A stretch of DNA of 64,000 nt, taken from NCBI GenBank assembly GCA_964523885.1, contig CAZFYX010000087.1, positions 171,042-235,041 of the forward strand, in the 5' to 3' direction. The translations under genes and the position numbers were made by a program. Each line of letters opens with the position of its first letter. Positions within the stretch are counted from its first letter, which is position 1. Under the pieces are notes generated by a model that searched no databases, was not told the DNA's origin, and worked only from the letters and a program-made list of their open reading frames with translations. Of the stretch, positions 7,811-15,976 are shown in pieces. This stretch comes from SHXO01 sp964523885. Lineage in GTDB: Bacteria; Pseudomonadota; Gammaproteobacteria; Burkholderiales; SHXO01.

Positions 7811-8593
7811 ATGAGCCAGGTCCTGAGGCTGTGGCCGCTGCTGACGGCCACCCACCGCTACGAGAAGACGCTGTCCACCCGCGGGCGCGGCGCGGGGCAG
7901 ATCATCGAGGCGCCGATCCTCGCCTACCTGATCGAGACCCGCAACGGCCGCATCCTCTACGACGTCGGCTGCGACTACGCCAAGATCGCCGACCCGGCGC
8001 TGCGCGCGCGGTACTTCGATCCCGCGGTGTTCGAGTTCGGCGCGCCCGACATGGACGAGAGCCAGCGCCTCCCCCATCACCTCGCGCGGATGGGACTGAC
8101 GCCCGCCGACGTGGACGTGGTGTTCCTCGGCCACATGCACTTCGACCACGCGGGCGGCCTGTGCGACGTCGCGGGGTGCGAGGTGCACGTCCAGCGTGCC
8201 GAGATGGAGGCGGCGCGCAGCGGCAGGAGTCCGGGCTACTTCCCGGCCGATTTCACCGGCGACTACCGCTTCAGCCTGAGGCAGGGCGAGTACGACCTGG
8301 TGCCGGGCGTGCGCGCCGTGGACAGCGCCGGCCATACGCCGGGACACATGTCGATGTTCATCGAGCTGCCCCAGGGGCCGCCGGTGATCCTGTGCGGGGA
8401 TGCCGCCGACCTCACCGAGAACCTGGACGACGAGGTCGCGCCCGGGCTGTGCTGGGAAGAGCGCGAGGACCTGGCAGTCGCCAGCATCCGCAAGCTCAAG
8501 CGCATCGCCGCAGAGGAAGGCGCGCACTTGTGGCCCAATCACGACATGGCCTTCTTCCGCACGCTGCCGCAGTTCCCGGCATTTCACGAATAG
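7811..8593 (+). CDS. Metallo-beta-lactamase-fold hydrolase, N-acyl-homoserine-lactonase-like
   Basis: A 260-residue MBL-fold protein. The metal motif is HMHFDHAGG near residue 111-119, with later ligands in DSAGHTPGH and CGDAAD and a final NHD. Length and order match the AttM/AhlD lactonase branch rather than beta-lactamases; there is no signal peptide, so it acts in the cytoplasm. These enzymes open lactones and related cyclic esters. It is the last gene of the tightly spaced plus-strand run that begins at 1659. In that context it may open a lactone or lactam intermediate. Quorum quenching is a family possibility that the context does not favour. Confidence 0.85.
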   Translation: MSQVLRLWPLLTATHRYEKTLSTRGRGAGQIIEAPILAYLIETRNGRILYDVGCDYAKIADPALRARYFDPAVFEFGAPDMDESQRLPHHLARMGLTPADVDVVFLGHMHFDHAGGLCDVAGCEVHVQRAEMEAARSGRSPGYFPADFTGDYRFSLRQGEYDLVPGVRAVDSAGHTPGHMSMFIELPQGPPVILCGDAADLTENLDDEVAPGLCWEEREDLAVASIRKLKRIAAEEGAHLWPNHDMAFFRTLPQFPAFHE

Positions 8594-8711
8594 TGCACGT
8601 TGGCGCAGGGCCGCGGGTTGCACGTCACCGGCCCCTTGGCTATCTTGTCGCCCTTTCAGCGCAACCGCGCTCGACCCACGCCGAGGCCACGCGTTGTCCC
8701 AACCCTCACGA

Positions 8712-9485
8712 ATGCCGGAACGCTACCTGGGCGTCTGGCAGCGCCTGATCCTGCAGACCGATCTGCAGCCCTGCGACATCACCACCCAGGCGTTCTGGCT
8801 GCAGACCACATCCTGGCACGCCGACCTGCGGATCCCGGTGAACCGGCCGGACTTCTCCGGCATCACCGGCCTGCAGCAATGCAGCAGGGCGCAGCTGGAC
8901 TGGCTCGCCGCGCAGCAGGGGTTCGCCGGCATCACCCACGTGCAGGAGAGCACCTGCCAGTGGCAGCGGCATGCGGACTTCCAGCCGCCCACCGGGCTGC
9001 GCGACATCGGCCACATGGTGTTCCTGCGACCCGACCTCGCAGTGGAGACCGGCGTCGAGTCGCGCTATCTCGAGGTCTGGCAGAAGCTGCCCGACAGCAC
9101 CGGTGCCGAGGCGGTGCTGCAGCGGCTGGTGGCGGGAGTCGAGCAGCCGGAGTGGTACCTGGTCTCGGGGCAGTACTTCATGCACGTGCGCGGCCGTGCC
9201 GAGGAACTGGATGCGGCTGCATCGCTGCTCTCGTTCGCGCAGCGGGAGAAGGTCGGGGACGGGCGCATGCGCGAGCTGGTGGACTTCGAGATCAGCTTCG
9301 GCCGGCGCGCCGCGCACGCCTGGCGCATCCAGCTCTCGACCCTGCCGTTCCTCGAGGGAGCAATCGCGCTCAACCCCGCCGAGCTCGCTGCGCCGGTCAA
9401 GGATGTGGTACGCATCGGCGGCGAGAACCCGAGCGAATGGCGCGTGCACGAGTGGACCTTGCGCACCCGGCGCAAGCCGCGCTGA
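8712..9485 (+). CDS. Conserved-looking hypothetical protein
   Basis: A 257-residue soluble protein that I do not recognise. It has no signal peptide, membrane helix or familiar motif. Two segments echo each other: YLGVWQRLIL near the start and YLEVWQKLPD in the middle, suggesting a duplicated beta-rich fold with internal symmetry. The N-terminal half is rich in Gln and Trp (TTQAFWLQTTSWHADLRIP). The ATG at 8712 is used here; an in-frame TTG at 8694 is possible. It lies 118 bases after the lactonase-like gene, so it may be the last member of the riboswitch unit or independent. Coding character is clear from codon use. Confidence 0.75.
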   Translation: MPERYLGVWQRLILQTDLQPCDITTQAFWLQTTSWHADLRIPVNRPDFSGITGLQQCSRAQLDWLAAQQGFAGITHVQESTCQWQRHADFQPPTGLRDIGHMVFLRPDLAVETGVESRYLEVWQKLPDSTGAEAVLQRLVAGVEQPEWYLVSGQYFMHVRGRAEELDAAASLLSFAQREKVGDGRMRELVDFEISFGRRAAHAWRIQLSTLPFLEGAIALNPAELAAPVKDVVRIGGENPSEWRVHEWTLRTRRKPR

Positions 9486-9854
9486 GCGTGTGCGATCGAG
9501 GCAGGCCACCCGATCACTTCGACGAGGCCCTCGCCGTCCCCTTCCGGTCCCAGGCTTCGCCGTACGGCAGCCCGATGACCGCTGAATCCCTCGACTGTGC
9601 ACCCAGACCGCCGCCCGGCGTGTGCGGGTCGGCGGGCGTCCGGATCATACCGGACGCATGCGCGAGGCCGCGTCCGCCAGGAACCTTGACCTACATCAGT
9701 CTGGCTGCTGCACCGCCGCGTTAGCCTGCCCCAGGCGCATTGCAATGGCGCCCCGGGGAGATGGATCGGCATCACCCCGGGCTGAATTGCGCCCGCGCGG
9801 CATCGCGCGGACGACAGACCGCCGCCGACCGGCACGCAACCCGGTGAGAAGAAC
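9486..9854 (+). other. Intergenic region with a hairpin and a possible promoter
   Basis: No gene is supported in these 369 bases. An 8-bp perfect stem, GCGTCCGG at 9636-9643 with CCGGACGC at 9650-9657 and a six-base loop, may end transcription from the left, though no T-run follows. An FNR-like dyad is described separately at 9686-9699. The last 120 bases are the leader of the cytochrome c gene. Confidence 0.5.
9686..9726 (+). promoter_or_regulatory. Possible FNR/Dnr-type activator site and -10 box of the cytochrome c gene
   Basis: TTGAC-CTAC-ATCAG at 9686-9699 resembles the FNR/CRP-family dyad TTGAT-N4-ATCAA with one mismatch per half. A -10-like TTAGCC at 9721-9726 would put the start near 9733, leaving the dyad centred at about -41, the class II activator position. 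Redox control of a cytochrome c fits. The match is imperfect. Confidence 0.35.
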
Positions 9855-10556
9855 ATGACGAACGATGGATCCACACTCGGCGCAGCTTCCGACGCCTCCC
9901 CAGCCTTGCGCGGCGCGGGAATGCGGAGCCGCGCGGCGGCCATGACAGCGGCCGTCGCCCTGGCAACGCTCGGCACGCTCGCGTCCGCGCAGACACCGCC
10001 CGACGAGACCAGTCGGCGCATCGCCGAGAGCCTGGCGGTGAACATGTGCTCGACCTGCCATGGTCCGGGCGGGGTGAGCGCGGAACCGAAGGTGCCGCGC
10101 CTGGCGGGACAGCAGCGCGACTACCTGGAAGTGCAGCTGAAGGCGTTCCGCAGCAGGCAGCGCGGCGATCCCAATGCGCACGAGTTCATGTGGAGCATCG
10201 CCTCCACCCTGAACGACAACGTTGTCGCTGGGCTGGCCGACTATTACTCGAAGCAGCCGCCGGGGCCGGGGCGCACCAGCGGCCGCGATCCCGGGCAGAT
10301 CGCCGCCGGCGAGGCGTTGTACCAGAAGGGCGACCGCGCGCGCGGCATCGCACCGTGTGCGGCCTGCCACGGCCCGAAGGCCGAAGGCATGTCGGTGTTC
10401 CCGCGCCTGGCCGGCCAGAACGCATACTACCTGGGCACGCAGATGCAGGCGATCCAGGACAAGCTGCGCCAGTCCCCGGTCATGCACGGTGTGGTAAAGG
10501 AACTCACCCTGGACGACATCTACGTCCTGTCGTACTCCCTCGAGTCCCTCCCCTGA
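9855..10556 (+). CDS. Periplasmic diheme cytochrome c (c4-like)
   Basis: A 233-residue secreted electron carrier with two haem c sites: CSTCH at residues 65-69 and CAACH at 168-172, each opening a similar domain (PRLAGQ at about 81 and PRLAGQ at about 184), as in cytochrome c4. Met112 and Met210 are candidate axial ligands. The signal peptide is unusually long if translation starts at 9855; a second ATG at 9921 would give the compact MRSRAAAMTAAVALATLG signal ending ASAQ. GAGAAG stands six bases before the first ATG, so I kept it. It is monocistronic, with a strong hairpin after the stop and a possible FNR-type promoter upstream. Confidence 0.9.
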   Translation: MTNDGSTLGAASDASPALRGAGMRSRAAAMTAAVALATLGTLASAQTPPDETSRRIAESLAVNMCSTCHGPGGVSAEPKVPRLAGQQRDYLEVQLKAFRSRQRGDPNAHEFMWSIASTLNDNVVAGLADYYSKQPPGPGRTSGRDPGQIAAGEALYQKGDRARGIAPCAACHGPKAEGMSVFPRLAGQNAYYLGTQMQAIQDKLRQSPVMHGVVKELTLDDIYVLSYSLESLP

Positions 10557-10562
10557 CCGGCC

Positions 10563-10589
10563 GCGGCGCGCCGCGAGACGGCGCGCCGC
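10563..10589. terminator. Bidirectional hairpin between convergent genes
   Basis: GCGGCGCGCCG at 10563-10573 pairs perfectly with CGGCGCGCCGC at 10579-10589 around the loop CGAGA. It lies just after the cytochrome c stop and before the end of the convergent SnoaL-like gene. No T-run is present on either side, so it may act together with Rho. Confidence 0.6.
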
Positions 10590-10618
10590 GCTGGCGTCCT
10601 GCAACGGCCTCCGACGCT

Positions 10619-11056
10619 TCACAGCTCGCCGGCCGTGAGGTACCCGCGTTCCGCGTACGGGAAGCCGATCAGTTCGGTGTCGCGCGCGGGATCGTCGATC
10701 AGATAGGCCCTGATCTCGGCGATCCGCCCCGCGCGCAGCACGTACCACTCGCTGCCGCGCATCATCACCCGCCGGCCGGTATCCGGGGGTGTCCACAGGC
10801 AGCTCCACTCGCTCACCACTTCGACGCCACTGGCGATGACATGATCGATCGTCCAGCGCGGGTCGAGCATGCGCTGGTACTTGCGCCAGTGCCGGGCCAG
10901 GTGTTCCGCGCCGCGGATGGGCGCGAAGCGCTGCGGCAGGAAGTAGTGCACCACGTCGGGGGCCAGCGTGCCGAGCAGCACGTCGAGATCGCCAGAGTTG
11001 CATCCATCGAAGTAGCGGCGCACGACCTCGAGATTGCCCGTTTCGTCGGCGGTCAT
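10619..11056 (-). CDS. SnoaL/NTF2-like protein
   Basis: A 145-residue protein of the NTF2-like superfamily. It shows the usual order: an N-terminal helix with VVRRYFDGCNSGDLDVLLGTLAPDVVHY, then RGAEHLARHW, and a beta sheet with WSCLW and EWYVLRAGRIAEIRAYL. Members are small-molecule cyclases, isomerases or binding proteins, and the substrate is rarely clear from sequence. The ATG at 11054-11056 overlaps the stop of the upstream GFA gene (ATGA), so the two are translationally coupled and probably work together or are at least co-expressed. Nothing odd in length or composition. Confidence 0.85.
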   Translation of the reverse strand: MTADETGNLEVVRRYFDGCNSGDLDVLLGTLAPDVVHYFLPQRFAPIRGAEHLARHWRKYQRMLDPRWTIDHVIASGVEVVSEWSCLWTPPDTGRRVMMRGSEWYVLRAGRIAEIRAYLIDDPARDTELIGFPYAERGYLTAGEL

Positions 11057-11499
11057 CGCGGCTCGCCTGGGCTCGCAGGCGCCGCCGGCGCGCCCTGGGG
11101 GTAGCCCGGCACGCCGGCCGGAATCGTCATCCAGCTCTGCTTCGAGCGCAGCCAGATGTGGCGGTCGATCGACAGCCAGTCGGTCTCGTCGAAGGTTCCC
11201 GCGGCGACCATCCGCATGCCCGGACGCGCCTGCGCCGTATGGCAGATGCTGGACCCGCAGCGCGGGCAGAAGCCCAGCCGCAGCCAGCGGCCGCTCTCGT
11301 CCGAATGGTGCTCGTATTCGCTGAGCGTGCCCTGGAGCAGCTCCACGGCCTGCTCGGGAAACCCGGCCACCACCGCGAACGCGCTTGCCAGGCGCTTCTG
11401 GCAGAACTTGCAGTGACACACGGCGACGAAGGCGGGTCTGCCCCGCACCTGGTAGCGGACGGCACCGCAAAGGCAGCCGCCGGAATGGGCCTCCGACAT
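11053..11499 (-). CDS. GFA family protein (glutathione-dependent formaldehyde-activating/CENP-V domain)
   Basis: A 148-residue zinc-binding protein. The family cysteines are present: GGCLCGAVRYQV near residue 9-14, CHCKFCQK at about 28-33, and CPRCGSSI at about 78-81. GFA proteins bind two structural or catalytic zinc ions and were named for the glutathione-formaldehyde condensing enzyme Gfa, although most members have other or unknown roles. It overlaps the SnoaL-like gene by four bases. A formaldehyde link would be attractive if the nearby oxygenases demethylate a guanidine, but the two are on opposite strands and in separate units. Confidence 0.87.
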   Translation of the reverse strand: MSEAHSGGCLCGAVRYQVRGRPAFVAVCHCKFCQKRLASAFAVVAGFPEQAVELLQGTLSEYEHHSDESGRWLRLGFCPRCGSSICHTAQARPGMRMVAAGTFDETDWLSIDRHIWLRSKQSWMTIPAGVPGYPQGAPAAPASPGEPR

Positions 11500-11557
11500 C
11501 GCTCGATTCCTCGACAGGAGAGGAGCGAAGGCTAGCGCATCGGCGCCCGCCGTGCAG

Positions 11558-14500
11558 TCACGCGGCCGCTTCGATGACCAGCAGGTCCTGTCCCGCAGCC
11601 ACCTGCGCCCCTTCCTTGCAGTACAGGCGGTGCACGCGCCCGTCGCAGGGCGCCGCGATCGCGATCTCCATCTTCATCGACTCGACGATGACGATCGGCT
11701 CGCCCGCCTTGACTGCCGCGCCCTCGCTCACCGCCACCTTCCAGATGCTGCCGGCCACGTGCGTGGCCACGGCGCGGCCATTAAGCGGCAGGTCCAGCTC
11801 GGTGTCGACGCCGGCTGCCGCGACCGCGGCATCGGCCGCGTACTCCGCCTGCCCCGCCACACGCCAGCGCTCGCGCTCGGCCTCGAACGCCTCCTGCTGG
11901 CGTGACTTGAAGCGTGCGATCGAAGCCGCGTGCGCGCGCAGGAAGTCGTTGTACCGGCGCAGGCTGAAGACCTCCTCCTCGACCTGCAATGCGAAGCGGC
12001 CCTGCACGAAGTCCTCGCGCATGCGCAGCAGCTCCCGCTCGCTCACCGGGTAGAAGCGGATCTGGTCGAAGAAGCGCAGCAGCCAGGGTTTGCCGTCGCG
12101 GAAGTCACGGGTCTGCTTGAATCGGTTCCACATCTGGAGGGTGCGGCCGACGAACTGGTAGCCGCCGGGGCCTTCCATCCCGTACACGCAGAGATAGGCG
12201 CCGCCGATGCCCACCGCATTCTCGGGTGTCCAGGTGCGCGCCGGGTTGTACTTGGTGGTGACCAGGCGGTGCCGCGGATCGACCGGTGTCGCGACCGGCG
12301 CGCCGAGATAGACGTCGCCGAGGCCCAGCACCAGGTAGCTTGCCTCGAACACGATCCGGTGCACGTCGTCGACGTGGCCGAGTCCGTTGATGCGGCGGAT
12401 GAACTCGATGTTGCTGGGGCACCAGGGCGCATCGCGCCGCACCGACTGGGTGTACTTCTCGATCGCCAGCCGGGTCGCCGGGTCGTCCCACGACAGCGGC
12501 AGGTGCACGATGCGCGTCGGCACCTCCATGTCCTCGATGGCCGGCAGCTCGGACTCCCCGTCGATGAGCAGGTCGAGCAGGTCCTCGACCGCGAGCTCGC
12601 GACTGTCGAAGTGCACCTGCAGCGAGCGGATGCCCGGCGTCAGATCGACGATGCCCGGAGGCCGGCACCCCTGCAGCCACGTCATCAGTGCGTGCACGCG
12701 GAAGCGCAGGTTGAGGTCGAGCACCAGCGGCCCGTACTCCACCAGCAGGTACTTGTCTCCGGCCTGGCGGTAGACCACTTCCAGCTGGCCGGGCCCCGGC
12801 GGGATGCGATGCAGGATCGGTTCGCGTAACGCCGCCGGTGCGTTCACCGTCGTCGCGGAGATCGCCGGGCGCTGCGGCACGGTCAACGTGGCGAGCGCCT
12901 CTTCGGCTGCAGACTCGTGCGCAGCCGCCCAGGCCTGGCTCACGCGCATGAACCGCACCCGCGCACCGGGCTTGAGCTGGCCGAGCTTCCACAGCTCGGC
13001 CTGCACGACGACCGCCGGGCAGACGAACCCCCCCAGGCTGGGACCGTCGGGCCCGAGGATCACCGGCATGTCGCCGGTGAAGTCGATGGCGCCGATCGCG
13101 TAGGCGTTGTCATGGATGTTGGACGGATGCAGCCCGGCCTCGCCGCCATCGGGCCGCGCCCACTGCGGCCTGGGGCCGATCAGCCGCACGCCGGTGCGGC
13201 TGGAGTTGTAGTGCACTTCCCACTCGGTGGCGAAGAAGACCTCGATGTCCTCCTCGGTGAAGAAGTCCGGTGCACCGTGCGGTCCGTACAGGACACCGAT
13301 GGTCCAGACATCCTCCAGCGCGGGAACCAGCGTGCGCGGCAGGCGCAGGCCGGTGACCTCCGGGGCCGAGATCGCAGCGACGTGAAGCACGTCGCCGGTG
13401 CGCAGGGTGCGGCCCGCATGACCGCCGAAGCGGCCCAGGGTGAAGGTGGACTTGCTGCCGAGGTAGTCCGGCACCTGCAACCCGCCCTGCACCGCGAGGT
13501 AGGCGCGCACGCCGTTGCCCTGCACCGGCCCCAGCCGCAGCACTGATCCGGCTGCGACGCGATGCGCAGTCCAGTAGGCGAGCGGCTTGCCATCGAGCTC
13601 GGCCGGCATCCGCGCGCCGCACAGCGCGATGATCGCCTCGCAGTTGAAGCGCAGCACGGGACCGGCGGCGGTCAACTCGAGCCCCGCGGCCGCCTCCGGG
13701 TTGCCAACGAGGCGGTTGGCGAGGCGGAACGACAAAGCATCCATCGGCCTCGACGGCGGCACGCCGACGTCCCAGTGGCCGAGCCGGCCCGGGTAGTCCT
13801 GCACGCTGGTCTGCACGCCGGGCTCGAGCACGTCGATCGTCTGCGGCATGTAGCGGAACGCGTTGAGGTAGCGCGTCGTCTGGCGACCCTCGACGAACGT
13901 GGCATCGCGCACGATCTGGCGCAGGTAGTCGAGATTGGTCTCGATGCCTGCGATGCGCGTGGCGTCGAGCGCCTGCGCGAGGCGGGATACCGCGACGCCC
14001 CGGGTGTCGGCGGTGACGATGAGCTTCGCCACCATCGGGTCGTAGTACGGCGGGATCTCGCTGCCGCGCTCGACCCAGGTGTCCACGCGCACGCCGTCCG
14101 GGAACGCGACCTCGGTCAGCGAACCGGCCGCCGGCTGGAAGTTCTTCGCCGGGTCCTCGGCGTACAGCCGCACCTGGATCGAGTGGCCGGCCGGCTCCAC
14201 ACGCAGAGTCTCCAGCGACGGCAGCGAGCCGTCCGCGAGGCGGATCATCCACTCCACCAGGTCGACGCCGGTGACCTGCTCCGTCACACCGTGCTCGACC
14301 TGCAGCCGGGTGTTCACTTCGAGGAAGTAGAACTGCCCGCTGCCAGCGTCGTAGACGAACTCCACCGTGCCGGCGGAACGGTAGGCGACCGCGCGCGCGA
14401 GGCGCGCCGCCGTGTCCCGCAGCCGTTCGCGCTGGACCGCGGTGAGCCCCGGCGCGGGCGTCTCCTCGATCACCTTCTGGTTGCGCCGCTGCACCGAGCA

Positions 14501-15181
14501 GTCGCGCTCGCCGAGCGCGAGCACGTTACCCTTGCCATCGCCGAATACCTGCACTTCGATGTGACGTGCCGCCTCGACGTACTTCTCGAGATAGATGCCG
14601 CCCTCCTTGAAGTTGGCGCGCGCCAGGCGCGCCACCGACTGGAACGCGTCCTCGAGCTGGTCCTCGCTCCAGCACAGCTGCATGCCGATGCCGCCGCCGC
14701 CCGCCGTGCTCTTGAGCATCACGGGGTAGCCGATGCGCAGCGCCTCGGCACGGGCGTGGCCGACGTCGTCGAGCAGCCCGCTGCCGGGCAGCAGCGGCAC
14801 GTCGTTGGCCCGCGCCAGCTCGCGCGCCGTGTGCTTCAACCCGAAGCTGCGCATCTGCTCGGGCGTCGGGCCGATGAAGGCGATGCCGGCCTGCGCGCAT
14901 GCTTCGGCGAAGTCGGCGTTCTCACTCAGGAAGCCGTAGCCCGGATGGATGGCCTGGGCGCCGGTGGCGCGAGCCGCCTCCAGGATGCGGTCCACGCGCA
15001 GGTAGCTCTCCGCACTCGGCGCAGCACCGACGCAAACCGCTTCATCGGCCTGGGCCACGTGCAGCGAGTGGCCATCGGCTTCCGAATAGACCGCGACGGT
15101 GCTGATGCCGAGCCTGCGGGCGGTGCGGATGACGCGACAGGCGATCGCGCCGCGGTTGGCGATGAGGATCTTCGAGAACAT
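11558..15181 (-). CDS. Urea carboxylase family protein, probably guanidine carboxylase
   Basis: A 1207-residue biotin enzyme that uses ATP and bicarbonate to carboxylate urea or guanidine. Order of domains: biotin carboxylase (about 1-450, with GGGGIGMQ, ERDCSVQRRNQK and EVNTRLQVEH), KipA/AHS2-like carboxyltransferase part (about 460-780, with HPSNIHDNAYAIGAIDF), KipI/AHS1-like part (about 830-1040) and a biotinyl domain with the attachment Lys1170 in ESMKMEI. No allophanate hydrolase domain is fused. It is the last gene of a minus-strand unit headed by a guanidine-I riboswitch and follows two DUF1989 proteins, the known context of guanidine carboxylase. Guanidine over urea is inferred from context. 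Confidence 0.93.
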   Translation of the reverse strand: MFSKILIANRGAIACRVIRTARRLGISTVAVYSEADGHSLHVAQADEAVCVGAAPSAESYLRVDRILEAARATGAQAIHPGYGFLSENADFAEACAQAGIAFIGPTPEQMRSFGLKHTARELARANDVPLLPGSGLLDDVGHARAEALRIGYPVMLKSTAGGGGIGMQLCWSEDQLEDAFQSVARLARANFKEGGIYLEKYVEAARHIEVQVFGDGKGNVLALGERDCSVQRRNQKVIEETPAPGLTAVQRERLRDTAARLARAVAYRSAGTVEFVYDAGSGQFYFLEVNTRLQVEHGVTEQVTGVDLVEWMIRLADGSLPSLETLRVEPAGHSIQVRLYAEDPAKNFQPAAGSLTEVAFPDGVRVDTWVERGSEIPPYYDPMVAKLIVTADTRGVAVSRLAQALDATRIAGIETNLDYLRQIVRDATFVEGRQTTRYLNAFRYMPQTIDVLEPGVQTSVQDYPGRLGHWDVGVPPSRPMDALSFRLANRLVGNPEAAAGLELTAAGPVLRFNCEAIIALCGARMPAELDGKPLAYWTAHRVAAGSVLRLGPVQGNGVRAYLAVQGGLQVPDYLGSKSTFTLGRFGGHAGRTLRTGDVLHVAAISAPEVTGLRLPRTLVPALEDVWTIGVLYGPHGAPDFFTEEDIEVFFATEWEVHYNSSRTGVRLIGPRPQWARPDGGEAGLHPSNIHDNAYAIGAIDFTGDMPVILGPDGPSLGGFVCPAVVVQAELWKLGQLKPGARVRFMRVSQAWAAAHESAAEEALATLTVPQRPAISATTVNAPAALREPILHRIPPGPGQLEVVYRQAGDKYLLVEYGPLVLDLNLRFRVHALMTWLQGCRPPGIVDLTPGIRSLQVHFDSRELAVEDLLDLLIDGESELPAIEDMEVPTRIVHLPLSWDDPATRLAIEKYTQSVRRDAPWCPSNIEFIRRINGLGHVDDVHRIVFEASYLVLGLGDVYLGAPVATPVDPRHRLVTTKYNPARTWTPENAVGIGGAYLCVYGMEGPGGYQFVGRTLQMWNRFKQTRDFRDGKPWLLRFFDQIRFYPVSERELLRMREDFVQGRFALQVEEEVFSLRRYNDFLRAHAASIARFKSRQQEAFEAERERWRVAGQAEYAADAAVAAAGVDTELDLPLNGRAVATHVAGSIWKVAVSEGAAVKAGEPIVIVESMKMEIAIAAPCDGRVHRLYCKEGAQVAAGQDLLVIEAAA

Positions 15182-15190
15182 GGGGCGAGA

Positions 15191-15330
15191 GGCGAGGGGC
15201 TAGAGGCTAGAGGCGAGAGGACGCATGCACACCGGATTCGATGAACGGCACAGGGTTGAAAGACCGACCAGGCTGAGGACTCAGGCCTGCCACGGTCGCC
15301 CTCTAGCCTCTAGCCTCTCGCCTCTAGCCC
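15191..15330. repeat. Imperfect inverted repeat built from CTAGAGGC units
   Basis: GGGCTAGAGGCTAGAGG and GCGAGAGG units lie at 15196-15220, and their near-complement CTCTAGCCTCTAGCC with CTCTCGCCTCTAGCCC at 15301-15330. The arms can pair over about 25 bases with few mismatches. The element separates the carboxylase from the DUF1989 genes and reaches to the last codons of the latter. It may act as an mRNA stabiliser or attenuator inside the operon. Confidence 0.75.
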
Positions 15331-15968
15331 ACATCCCACACCAGCAGCCGCACCGGCGTCGGGTTGTACGCATTGCACGGGTTGTTCAGCTGCGGGCAGT
15401 TGGAGATCAGGCACACGACGTCCATCTCGGCGCGCAGCTCCACGTACTTGCCGGGCGCCGAGATGCCGTCCTCGAACGTCAACCCGCCCTGCGGCGTGAC
15501 CGGCACGTTCATGAAGAAGTTGATGTTGTGGGTGATGTCGCGCTTCTCGATGTGGTGGTCGTGATCGTGCTGGATGGCGGACATGAAGTTGTCGCGGCAG
15601 GCGTGCATGAAGCGCTTCTCGAGCGCGTAGCGCACCGTGTTGCTCTCCTGCGCGCACGCCCCGCCCAGCGTGTCGTGGCGCCCGCAGGTGTCGGCGACGA
15701 TGGTCATCAGGACGTTGCCCTCGGTGGAGATGAGCTGGGTGCCGGTGGTGAGGTAGAGGTTGGCCTGGCGCTGGATGGTGTCGACGGCGCTGTAGCGGTC
15801 CTCGGGGTCGTCGGCGTTGTAGAACAGCGTGTCGACCGCCTGGTTGCCCTCCAGGTCGAGGATGCGGAACACCTGCCCCCTGCGGATGACCTTCATCCAC
15901 GGCTCCCCGGCCGGGCACACCTCGTCGATCACCGCATCGCGCGGGTCGAGCCTGCTTTCCGTGATCAT
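15324..15968 (-). CDS. DUF1989 protein, urea carboxylase-associated protein 2 (carboxyguanidine deiminase subunit)
   Basis: A 214-residue DUF1989 protein. Visible family segments are IRRGQVFRILDLEGNQAVD, DTCGRHDTLGG, the HDHDHH cluster, NINFFMNVP and an ending in NPTPVRLLVW. DUF1989 pairs next to guanidine carboxylase have been shown in other bacteria to form carboxyguanidine deiminase, which turns carboxyguanidine into allophanate plus ammonia. The start at 15968 has an AGGAGG site and lies eight bases after the stop of its partner gene. The HDHDHH cluster and Cys residues are likely metal ligands. Assignment to the complex rests on the pair, the carboxylase and the riboswitch. Confidence 0.9.
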   Translation of the reverse strand: MITESRLDPRDAVIDEVCPAGEPWMKVIRRGQVFRILDLEGNQAVDTLFYNADDPEDRYSAVDTIQRQANLYLTTGTQLISTEGNVLMTIVADTCGRHDTLGGACAQESNTVRYALEKRFMHACRDNFMSAIQHDHDHHIEKRDITHNINFFMNVPVTPQGGLTFEDGISAPGKYVELRAEMDVVCLISNCPQLNNPCNAYNPTPVRLLVWDVG

Positions 15969-15976
15969 GCCGCCTC

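Noticed and set aside
7811..8593. Beta-lactam resistance gene
   Set aside because: The protein has no signal peptide and follows lactonase-type, not beta-lactamase-type, motif spacing.
13562..15244. 560-codon plus-strand open frame opposite the urea/guanidine carboxylase
   Set aside because: It is antisense to a clear 1207-residue biotin enzyme and its product is His/Arg/Val-rich low-complexity text, as expected for the complement of a GC-rich gene.
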